Assembly: GCA_028456385.1 (NCBI GenBank)
Contig: JALNQF010000018.1
Span: 62,001 to 126,000, forward strand
Direction: 5' to 3'
Length of the DNA: 64,000 nucleotides
From: Ophiosphaerella korrae
Taxonomy: Eukaryota; Ascomycota; Dothideomycetes; Pleosporales; Phaeosphaeriaceae
In this document: positions 12,101-21,871 of the stretch, one piece after another
How positions within the stretch are numbered: the first letter of the stretch is position 1
Layout of the letters: each line of letters opens with the position of its first letter
Notes under the pieces: model-generated
What the model was told of the DNA's origin: nothing
The model's database searches: none
What the model saw: the letters and a program-made list of their open reading frames with translations, nothing else
Position numbers and translations under genes: made by a program

Positions 12101-12661
12101 ATATGAATAAGAACACTAACCTGAATTATGAAGTACCATCAGTCCATATCCGATTTCCTTCACACATTGTAATCTTAATTCAAAGGAAACCCCTGTATCT
12201 GCAAAATATTCTACGAGGTTGCGCCCCAGTTTGTACACCAAGACAGGTGATATGCCGACATGAGTGTCATCAAATTTCCAGCATATACCTTCCAGATCGA
12301 TGATGTTTTGGCATACTTTAATCGGCTGATGTTGAAGAATTATGATTTCTCGTATCATGCCTCCCAGAGTAGTCTCACTCGCTCCAGGCAAGGCTGAGAA
12401 TTCCTTGAATGCTAAACCGACCTGCTTCATGACTGATGATTGTAATACATTGCCAGAAGCTCCACTCCCTATCGACCCTAGCAAGGGTTGCCATGTTATG
12501 GGTAAGAAATCGACCAAATGCGTCTGTGCTGTGGCGAGGAATGCAAGCAAGTCACTGTGCTTACTTTCAGCCTTGTTGGGTATCGCCGACAGCTGTGGAA
12601 GGTGTGAATCAACTCGAAATTCGCTAAGATAAGAACAATTTCTCAGTTCACTGGAATCCAT
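9103..12661 (-). CDS. Non-RD protein kinase fused to long TPR array (1169 aa)
   Basis: Exons 12661-12121 and 12071-9103 join across a 49-nt intron (GTTAGT...GCTAG) inside the catalytic loop, giving 1169 aa. The kinase occupies about residues 60-320: IGSGASGNV, AFKEF, VVHGDLKPEN, QIADFGSSQ, NAPEWHA. HRD is HGD (non-RD), other catalytic residues intact. From about residue 400 to the C-terminus are many kinesin-light-chain/tetratricopeptide repeats, for example FGPEHQLVV, LGRSHPNSL, YGPKHRHT, WGIHHAATR, a long superhelix for protein binding. Intron position and domain order match the protein at 629-3389, so the two are paralogues of the same family. No STAND/NB-ARC ATPase is present between kinase and TPRs. 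A relic of the 2EXR gene lies 35 nt upstream of the ATG and may overlap the promoter. Role in recognition or signalling is inference. Confidence 0.88.
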
Positions 12662-12695
12662 GTTGGAAATAATCGTTTGTGACTAAGAAAGACGA

Positions 12696-12849
12696 CGCTG
12701 CACGTGCGGTGGGCAGAGCTGGGCGTCGTCTTGCACCCCCTCTCTTGATGCCACACCCCCCCCCCCACATCACGTGCCGCGACCCCAGCCCTCTGGTGCG
12801 GGTTGGGCTGACGCATTTTGGCGAGGAGGTATTTATTTCCGCAGGGGTA
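12696..12849 (+). pseudogene. Relic copy of part of the 2EXR-domain gene at 40.8 kb
   Basis: This stretch aligns by eye with 40771-40954: both start CGCTGCAC.TGCGGTGGGC and share ATCACGTGC.GCGACCCCAG and the stretch encoding EEVF.SAGV. The copy lacks about 33 nt (an in-frame deletion of the part encoding LWMAPEGG and flanks), has a run of C around 12758-12771 and scattered substitutions. There is no start codon or downstream coding continuation, so it is a dead fragment. It lies directly upstream of the kinase-TPR start codon at 12661. Confidence 0.8.
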
Positions 12850-13760
12850 AACATCTTAATTCTAAGAAGTATATTTAGTATATATAGAAAGTAGAATCCT
12901 TAGGCTTTATGGTAAGAATATATAGAGTGAAGATTTGTTACGAATAATCATCCCAGTCAAACATCCCAGTCAAACAAGTTCGCCTGAGCTCGAACCAATC
13001 AGCCCAACGCACGAATATCACGAACTTGATTGGGATGACGCAACGGAACACAACCTGAACACATGACGCAAGGTCACATGACCAACTCGTGAATCTACGA
13101 ATCCACACTAGTATATAGGCACCCTGATAGTGAATACGTAGAAGCCTTCATAGTCAAGTTTAGTACATTACCTGCAACAGTGATCTTTCACATACCGTGA
13201 CGTCCGCCATCAAGTACGCTTGCCTACCACCCAACTCGGCCACATCTCCTTGCATCCCCTAGCCCGAAGGGCCACTCTTGGACTTGCCAAGAGGTCTATC
13301 ACCACGACCCCTTACAAAAACCAAGGAGACTTGAAGATACAATTATATTTTAGATTTATTAACTTGAACTATAAATTTGTTAAAATTTTCTTAAAATAAA
13401 CTATACTTTTTGCGTAGCTTATATATGTAAATACTCTATAAATATAAAAAAAATAGATAGTAAAAAGTATATATTAAACTACTAGTTCTGATTATTTTTT
13501 AGGGTAGAAACTAAAACTAAGATATTAAACCTAGTACTAGGAGTAGTAACTCCTAGTTGTATGCTGGCGCAAAGCCAGTTATCGCACTGCATGAGCTTGC
13601 TCGGTTAGAAACCTGAAGGCTAAAATACCTTGGCATAGCATTTCAGCTCAAATCAAGAATCTTGTGTTGGAGGTTTCCCAAGCATATTGGACAACTCGAA
13701 ATCTCAATTGGAAATTGCAACTTTCTGGGTTCTTTTGTCGCTCCACTGCATCATTCCCAA
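12850..13760. other. Gene-free, with possible LTR fragment and AT-rich tract
   Basis: From 12936 the sequence begins TGTTACG, contains a doubled ATCCCAGTCAAAC (about 12949-12974) and a CTAGTATATAGG TATA-like site near 13109, as retrotransposon LTRs often do, but no matching second LTR was found. 13340-13570 is very AT-rich. No coding sequence supported. Confidence 0.25.
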
Positions 13761-14438
13761 ATGGATGTTGACTCGTTGCTCGCGGATCTAGATAATCTCA
13801 GGGGCAGATTGCGGACCATCCGCATTGAAGAGACAAGTTTGAAGAAGACCAAAGCAAAACCATCAGAGTGGGAACGTGAGTCTGAAGTGCTTGCCGCATT
13901 CACGACGACCTTGAGATGGTTATCGGAACTGAAACCCAGTCTCCCAAGGCAGCCTCAGCTTACAAAACCGGGGTAGCGAAAATGGTCAAGGAGGCCTACG
14001 GCGACGAACCAAATCTCAGCGCAAGATTCGATAAGTTGCGTTCTCTTGAGTTAGACTCATTTATGTTTGTCGGAGCATCCTTTGCGGTCCTTAGTTTGAC
14101 AAAAATGATGGATGAAATGTTTCAATCCGTTATAGAAATAGTCCCTCAATACCTACTGAAAAATGCGCCCCCACTTTATTGGATCTCTCGCCCCGATTTC
14201 CAAGTTGCAGTAGCAGGGAAGGTGAAAGCAGGAGTGAGTTTTAAGAGGAGTGTTATACCCACGCATTTCCGCATGCCTATCAAACTAACAAGCACAAGAA
14301 TTCCAAGAGCTGGAGTATGTCGACTCGCCTAAAAAACTTCGCACGAGTGAATCTGGGATCAGTACAGACAAAAGCAGCCATGAAGCGACTTCCGTAGGGG
14401 GCGGAGAGGGTGAAATGTCGAATTCAGCAGGTAAGTAG
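13761..14438 (+). pseudogene. Fragmented unknown gene
   Basis: Starts MDVDSLLADLDNLRGRLRTI with a charged helical stretch, then must change frame near 13915 to continue as AYKTGVAKMVKEAYGDEP and SFMFVGASFAVLSLTK, and again near 14220-14310 to give QELEYVDSPKKLRTSESG ending at a TAG at 14436-14438. A possible intron with CTAAC branch (about 14234-14306) could explain the second shift, but no clean GT/AG pair explains the first. Family not recognised. Probably a decayed gene. Confidence 0.3.
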
Positions 14439-17400
14439 ATCAAGATCACCTACAGAAATATTTTGGCGTAAATTAGGGGAAATACAAAACTCATGTATTG
14501 TAGCAATTGGTATATCTCGAGAGGTATTTCAAAAAATATGGGATACGTATAGCTGTGGGTGAACGGGAAGTATCATCTTAACTATTCCGACGAGCGATCG
14601 CTGGAGTTCAATCCTTCTCACGGTACCACGTCGAGAAGCTCTTGCAATAATTCAACAGTACTCTGAGGAAAAATATCAATCGCCTAAGTTGGTGTGATAA
14701 TCTTCACATCAACCATCATACCTCAAATTCACATGCTTCTGGCACTAGCCTGATATAATATCGATCCGCCCTTACAACATCCCACCTTTTCAACTTTATA
14801 TTCTCCCTTTCGCGAACCCGTATACATCCTAAACGTTTTGCGTCTCCTGGCGGCTTGATACAAGAAGATGAGGTTTGGTGTGCCCAGGTATAGTCCTCGC
14901 GAGATAATTCGTCCATGAGTTTTTATCTTTGCAATATCTCGCATAAAGTTTGAGGGGCCTATACTTTCTCTGCCGCTATTCCCCTAAGCTCCTCATTATT
15001 TGCGGTTTCTAGGGATATTGGCTAATATTCGTTCAATCTGAGCAATACTATCTATGACACATCGATAAGCGATAGGATATCCTCTTTGGAAGAATTTTTC
15101 CCGGTATTGAAGGAATAGGCCATCCGGTACGTAGAGGTGGAGAAGGAAATATCCCCTTCTAAGTGTTGACCTCGGAATGTTCAGGATGTTACCTCGATAC
15201 GATAGGAGTTGCAAGAAAATGCGGGAGCGCTGCGGCGGACTGAGAAAGGAGGGTCTCGTTGTTCATGCGTTTTCCACGCGCGTCAGTAGATGCTGGTGCT
15301 CGATGACCACGTAGCACTTGTATCCAATGTTTAGCCGTGGTCTTGTGCCCCGCCATTAACACAGGCTTGTCATGTGGAGATGCTTGAAGCTGCGCATGTT
15401 CAGCCAGGCGAATACTATGATTGGCTTCATTCCAGTGTCAAACTGCGATACATGTGCAGCCAATTATATAGACATAAATTTCTATTCTCCTGTTCTTGGC
15501 TCTGCAGCTTTTTCGGTTAGAAATCCCGAGGTCGAGATTCGCACTTCCTGAAAGTTCACAGATTCGAGTCTCAACTTTCTTATCCTTCTTGCACTCCTGC
15601 GGACATCTGAGGGATTAAATGACACTAAACCTATACTTAGGCAAGTCTGAAATCGGCTCCGCATCTACGCTTGGTTGTTACCGTTGTGAGTAGAGGATAC
15701 GAATGTACGTGAAAGGCTTGCGAGCAAGGCAAATTCGCATCACGAGCCTGCTCTTGAAGTGGCCCTTCAGACTCGTCATTTCTATGTATCGCTTGTATCC
15801 ACCTAGCGTCGAAGCCTTGAGGTAAGCACGGGCGATATCCACTCTTAGATACACGTTCATGAAGACGTAGGAGTGTGGGCGGGTTATAAAGGACTATGCA
15901 TTGCTTCCATCATCTCCGTCTACTAAGAGGACTGGTGCGAGGCCCGTGTATATGGACTACGGCTGTGAGGGATCGATGGACGACGTAGTCAAGATGGTAT
16001 GGTTGTATTGTAATGTCCTCTCAACTAAGCTAGGCTAGTGCTATATGTAAGGAGGCTAGCGTCCTTAGTCATGTCCCGTGACAACGGGGCGGCACTCAAT
16101 CGCAAGGTTCTATGATAGGGTGGGTGCGAGGCAACGCCCGACCAGGATCAGGTTATCCAATGTAAGTATTCAAGGCGCTTATAATCCAGTTGACAACACT
16201 ATTCTCTCCTCGAGAATCTTCAAGCCTTTTTACTACTTGCGGGTATTTCTACAACAGACCCGGGAACCTAATATGATGTGACGGCACAGTAAGCGTGAGA
16301 ATAGATTGCATAGTTTGTGTATAAAGCATCGTGTGTTGACTCTATTTCTTCATTTCCAGTATCGGCCACCTGACTTCAAAGTTCCATCTCGTCAATTAGC
16401 GGTACCGTGGGTCGCAATATTTCTAGTCTCTACCGACTCGTTCACTCCTGCCTATGTGCAGCATCCTCATAGTCTAGTAATCCAAGATCCGTGGTTCTCT
16501 CACTATCTAACGCAGCTGCGCTGAGTGTGGGCGTAGGGCATAGAAGCTAAGGTATGAAGAGTTATACGCGGTCCCATCGATTCAGATTGTCTAACTAAAT
16601 GTCAACTTCTACTAGTTCGACGTCTCTCACGTACTTCCAGCTTTAACTCTTCTTTTCAAACCGGGTCCGTCAACTGGCTCTCACCTACTCGATCCCAATC
16701 TAGCATTAGCATGTATTCAAACAAGTTCATTATTTCACTTTTAATTTACAATTTAGTCGTCACTTACACATTCCAATATATCCCCTTTGGTTCAAAGCCG
16801 AGCTCTTCCTGTTGTACAGACACGGTTTGCATCCGGGGTCACAGGAGGCTAGAGCAGTCACTGTTCTCTTCCAGCATACACTAAATTATATCAGAGGCTC
16901 TATTCGGCCAACCATGCCTAACTCTAGAGACCGTGAGAACACCAACCATACACAACCCTCCAACAATCTGGCCACCCCTCAGCAATCCGCTGCTTCAAGT
17001 AGCTGTACTCATCCTACCAATGGAGTCTCTAATAATAACATCTCAACTTGGTCGTACGGCTCGACGGGGTTGGGGTTGGGAGGCGAAACTGTTCGGTCGA
17101 ACCCTTCTTTCAACAACACACGTACAACGAATGGCACATAGTACAAACTTGTATTTAGGACGATAGGACAATCTCCTTCGCAAAAGTCGCCAGCTCCCCT
17201 TCCTCACAAGCTCAGGTAGCATCAAATAGGTATGAAATAGTAGTAGATATGATAGGTTTGGGTGTTATTTACCTATTTACGTGCTATACAAATACCTACA
17301 GAAAAGCCAAATATCTTCTAAACAAAGTATACTCTTCGTAGTACGTCTTGTTAACACGTTTAATCTAACCCCAGTACTTACTTTGTTTACACCAAGTCTA

Positions 17401-17866
17401 CCTAATTTGAATAACCAATACGATAGTATTATAGAAGAAACAAGCTTAGGAATGAAGAAGAGTGTTACGATTCCGTGAAACCAGTTCAAGTTCCGGACAA
17501 ACCTCGGCAAGTCGCAGGTCTCAGACAGTCTCACACATGATACTTATGAGACTCCATGAGACACACGACACCTGCCTAGTATATAGATGCTATGAACATA
17601 AGCCTTAGAAGGATCGTGTTCACCTTGCTATAGTTACTACACCCTAGTACCTAACAAGCAATACCTGTCTGATACTCGTTTCAGTGCCTCCCTAATACTA
17701 TCGACTGCAGCTATACTTATCCGCAAATTCTGAATATTTAAAAGATTCGTTAAGCTTCAAAGAACTCATCGCTTCAATTCTAGCGTCGATACCTACTATG
17801 GTGGCTGATATATATTTGGTTGAAGTTTTGATGAAAATGGTGTTCGTTGGGCGCTAGGTGGCGGAC
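14439..17866. other. Long gene-free stretch
   Basis: Only short ORFs without family resemblance on both strands. Contains AT-rich patches (about 17230-17450) and a CTAGTATATAG motif near 17577 like the one at 13109, which could be retrotransposon debris. No gene, RNA or intact element supported. Confidence 0.4.
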
Positions 17867-18130
17867 CCTTGATCGACTGAAATAGTGTTTTTCAGCACGA
17901 GCCATGAACACCAATGCACCAGCACCTCAAAACACATGCATTTTCTCAACATTCTGCATAGCTACATGGCGTATAGCAATCAGTATTAGCGAGGAGAATA
18001 CAGAGCATGGATTTATCAGCTTTTACTATACAAATATAGCTGTTTGGAGTGTGTGGAGTTCAAGTTGTTGACGGAGCGCGACTTGGTGTTGGTGGCTCCT
18101 GCTGAAAAACACTATTTCAGTCGACCAAGA
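17867..18130. mobile_element. MITE-like inverted-repeat element (about 264 bp)
   Basis: 17867-17915 and 18083-18130 are inverted repeats of about 48 nt. The core, TCGACTGAAATAGTGTTTTT in the left arm, is present exactly in reverse complement in the right arm (AAAAACACTATTTCAGTCGA). Only a few mismatches lie in the flanks of the arms. The 167-nt interior has no ORF of note. The size and the long terminal inverted repeats fit a non-autonomous DNA transposon. Target duplications are not clear. It sits just upstream of the small gene at 18300. Confidence 0.6.
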
Positions 18131-18299
18131 GGCGGATTACGTCGGGCACGCCACCGTCCAAACACGTGTGTGGGCACTTCTGTCTCGGAAAGCACCCAAC
18201 ATTCAAAATTTTCAAGCACGTTCTCATTTCCTTCTTGCCATCATTACCATTAGCATAAAGACTCGTCAACCGCGCTCCGAAGTGGCGAAACATGGTTCC

Positions 18300-18936
18300 A
18301 TGCGAAGCTCGCGAACAACCGCCGCAGTACATGCGAGTCTTACATTAAAACCAGCTTTCCAAGAACAACTTCACAAGATTGCATCACTTTTGGGGACCCC
18401 ATCATACATAAACAGCATAACAAAGTTAAAAGATGGGGCCTTTATGTATAAGTGGGCTGCAGAATTCGACTGTCTTCGCATTGAGATACTCGGCGTAGTA
18501 AGTAGAGAGACATGCTATATTACCGCATATAATGATAGCGTTTCAGGATTATCAAGAGATCTTAGCGAAGACAGGCGCAGTTGTTCGACAGCCAAAGCCA
18601 AATGAAACAACACACCTTAGTCCAGCAATTCTGCTCATGCACAAAGCCATACTGTTCACGAGAGAGGATGAAATCTTTCTGACTCAATGGATACCTATAG
18701 ACGCGCAAGCACACAAAGCCATCATTCGCCGTGTTCAAGAAATTGATTTTACACCCGAGATCTCCAGCACGCACGAGGACACTACGCTCTTCTTACAAAG
18801 TCGCGAACTGCCGATTATCAAAAGCGAGGCAACGCGTTCAGGCACTCCTTGCCTCATACTACAGGACGTCTGCTTTGAGATAGCAGCGCAACTTGTTCCT
18901 TTTCTCATCATTCCCCGTCTTACGTCCAAAGTGTAG
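18300..18936 (+). CDS. Hypothetical two-exon protein (195 aa)
   Basis: Exons 18300-18497 and 18547-18936, in phase over a 49-nt intron (GTAAGT...TTTCAG), 195 aa. An in-frame ATG at 18168 could extend it by 44 residues, but that part is poor in structure and overlaps the region next to the inverted repeat, so I prefer 18300. Readable segments: FQEQLHKIASLLGTPSYI, EIFLTQWIPIDAQAHKAII, and a C-terminus SGTPCLILQDVCFEIAAQL. Reading frame fully intact, unlike its neighbours. No signal peptide or membrane helix. Family not recognised. Confidence 0.5.
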
Positions 18937-18998
18937 TCGATGCAGCATAACTGATCATAGTAAATGATAAAAGCTGTAGCTGAGTTCATATTTTTTAG

Positions 18999-19846
18999 CT
19001 ACCAAATATACAAATCATCCGGTGGAAACAAATTGGGAAAGCCATAGGAAGTCAAACTTGCGTCCTCCTCTCTCGCTTTGCTGTGGCCGAGTTGAATGGA
19101 GTCATCCTGCTGTTCCTCCTGAGCCTCGTCTTGTATTGTATTTCCGGCATCTTGTGTTTGTAGGAGTGGGGGGTGTGACGAAGAATCGTTGTTAATCGAG
19201 TGAGGAACAGCGGGTGTGGAGCAGCCATCTATGACATTGTCTTGGCTAGAGCTACACTTAAGGTTGCCGACGGTCACCCGGGAAGTCCTTGCTGTACCAG
19301 CCGTGTTTCCCAGATTATGTGTTGTTACATCCAAGCCAGCCGGCTTTTGGTAAGGGAGAGGCCAAGGGGGTTCAAAAGACCCACCTGAATTTGCGTCTGC
19401 TGTAGTCATGAGGGCTACAGCAGGCCAATCATGACCAAAGAGATGTGGAGTTGACGCAGGCGAGATGTGCAGTGTGCTTAACGACACCTGTTGTTGAGCA
19501 GGAGAATCTTCACTGCTTTGATGATCCCCTGTTCCGCAAGTAGCTTCCGCAGCTTCCGGGACGGTGCTTTGATACGGCGGCTCGATATCTCCAAGACATG
19601 GTATGGAACTGTTCTGCTGATCCCCGTTCGATGGGTTATCTATCGCCGTGTCAGCCAGCGATACTCTCCAAAGCTTCGTAAGATGCGATATAATCAAGCT
19701 GAAGCACTCACCCCAGTCTTGCAGTCTTTGTCTCTTCCTCGCTGAGCTGGCGTCGTTCAGCGAATGATTTCTATTCTCTGTGATGAGAGAGATGACTGGA
19801 TATTGTGGTGTAGTAGAACTGCACGTGATCGGGGAGGCTTAGGTCA
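18999..19846 (-). CDS. Hypothetical Ser/Thr/Gln-rich protein, 5' end unresolved
   Basis: An open frame of about 280 codons on the minus strand ends with GFPNLFPPDDLYIW and TAG. It contains a basic stretch SSARKRQRLQDW near its N-terminal side, then low-complexity sequence rich in S, T, Q, P and D. No ATG lies near the beginning, so an upstream exon (perhaps beyond 19846, possibly linked to the remnant at 20229-20940) is needed. The basic stretch could be a nuclear localisation signal. Family not recognised; may be a relic. Confidence 0.35.
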
Positions 19847-20228
19847 GAATTGCAGCTCTGCGTAGGCTCCGAGTAAGATCGGATAGAGTAGATAGCCACT
19901 GACACCAACTCGTCATGTAGCTACTCAATCTATATACTTCAACTCATCTCATCTCTCGCCGACTGCGGGTCGCCACCTGCCACCTACTTCTACGTGCATC
20001 CTAGTATGCCACAATATGTACTGATAGTCTGGGGACCCTTATCTAGAGAAATCGAACAAAGAATGCTCGCCGCAGAATTGAGATCCGTGATAACGCCTGA
20101 TTTGTGAGTTGCTGCTACTATGTTAGCCCTAAGCATATCAAAAGGAGGAACTTTAGGGATTTACCGGAATAACTCAACTGCGGTCTCTTCTGGGCATGCA
20201 CTGGTTGTACATCTGACCTCCGTCTCTT

Positions 20229-20940
20229 TTAAAATTGCGTAGGGCGATTGCCACGGTTTGTTGTCGATTGTTTTGCACCTCCCGTGGCAAAATGTGTGGG
20301 AAGAAACCGTGTAATATCGGTTGCGCTGCTCCTGGTTGCCAAGCTGTTATTTGAGCTGTCGAGAAACTGCACCTTGCTTTGGTTCTGAGTCTCAATGAAG
20401 ATGCGATAGACTTCTGACGCCAGTGCCGAATATGGCTCAGACTGTTTAATGATCTCATTGCCCAATCATTCCATTCCAGACACATGAAGTTTGTCTGTAC
20501 TTCCACAGAATATCGAATCTAGAAATGTTAGTGATGACGCAAAGATGGGATGATCAGGAAGCATACCTCTTTGTTGAGATGAACGGGGGAACAGTGATCA
20601 TAAGCCCAGGATGTTGAGCGAACAGTGACTTGAGTATCTCGCCCTGCTGTTTGTATCTGTTAGTTTGTTTTTGAGCTGTATTCTTCTCGGCCTGCGTGAG
20701 TTTCCGATAATCTGGATAGACTGTTTCAAACAATCTTTCCTTAGTAGCACCCTCAGTCACTTGTTTGTTCCACCAGTCGGCGAGGTTCGGCTTATGGAAA
20801 GGGCTCGAAGAGCCTTTGAGAGCTCTGCAAGACCATCGGATGTTCGGTTCATAATCTTTGAGGCCAAAGAATGTAGTTGGATCTTCATGTAACTTTCCCA
20901 ACCTCTTTTCCCACACTGGCAACTTTCTTTCTCATTCTAT
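20229..20940 (-). pseudogene. Decayed unknown gene
   Basis: Minus-strand exon (about 20940-20567) reads LPVWEKRLGKLHEDPTTFFG, WWNKQVTEG and a Lys/Gln-rich helix, ending at a good donor (GTATGC). After the acceptor (TTTCTAG, about 20520) the best continuation, NEIIKQSEPYSALASEVY, is out of frame with the first exon and preceded by a TGA that would be TGG (Trp) after a single G-to-A change. No ATG at the 5' end. I read it as a broken gene with a RIP-like stop. Confidence 0.35.
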
Positions 20941-21788
20941 ACTTGTCTTTGTTGCGATTGCCTCGCAAATGTCTTTCGCTTTTTCTTCTTTGGTCATCGA
21001 CTTCTGTTGCTCTCTTGGTTTCTCCTGCGCCGGACCGTTCTGGTTCGAGCTATGCTTCCTGCTGCGCATTCATTATCGCTTTGTTTTCTCTCCGCGTACC
21101 AGTGTCGCCAGCCAGACTTCCTACATCCCTCCTGTCGTTGTCTCCGTCGTCTTGATGTGCAACATCCTCCAGTGTTCTACTGAAAGTAAAGCAGGATGTT
21201 GCGTCGCCTGGTTCTTTAATATGTCGCCTGTTGACGTGTTTGAAGGGAACCCTTTCATGGCTGATAACTTGCCTTAATTGGATCATGATTGATACATCAG
21301 TTTGCGTTCGAATCACAAACAGCCCGCCTGGAGTTGCACTGCACTCAATCTCTAGACTAGCGCTTATAGTGCATTCGGTACCTCCACCAGCTGGCAGGGT
21401 ACAAGGGGGCGTACTGGTCCATCAACCAACAGCGTGTGTCAGTATACGTCTGGCGTTGTTGTCGCCAAGAATAAGTGCAGGCATGATGTCCGTGCGCTCG
21501 TCTTCGTGTGATGCAAGCCACCACGCGGACGCAATCACGGATCTGCTCCCTTTTAGCCAGTGAAACCTAGTTTATAGAGCGCTAAAATACTGAATGATAC
21601 CACGGTATTTCGCTCTCGAAATGGGTACCGCCGTGAGAGCTGCTTTGTACCCATGTGCGGCCCGTCACAGCGAGACCCAAACGAAGCCACTCCTGGAACC
21701 CCCCTTACTTTTTCGAGTTGTGTGTGACTGCTGATATACCATGGACGCTTTCCACACACAGGGCTGAGACGTCCTTCACTTCATTGCC
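20941..21788. other. Gene-free stretch
   Basis: Only overlapping short ORFs of low-complexity composition. Nothing recognised. Confidence 0.35.
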
Positions 21789-21871
21789 TTGCCGACCTTT
21801 GGTCCTTCACCGGAATTGTACGATCGCCTCCCTGCGTGTTTAATACTATCCAATCGCTTAGTGCAGCCCTA

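Noticed and set aside
16812..17141. Open frame rich in Asn, Thr and Ser
   Set aside because: Low complexity, no intron or domain support, no neighbour of the same kind; could be gag debris but cannot be shown.
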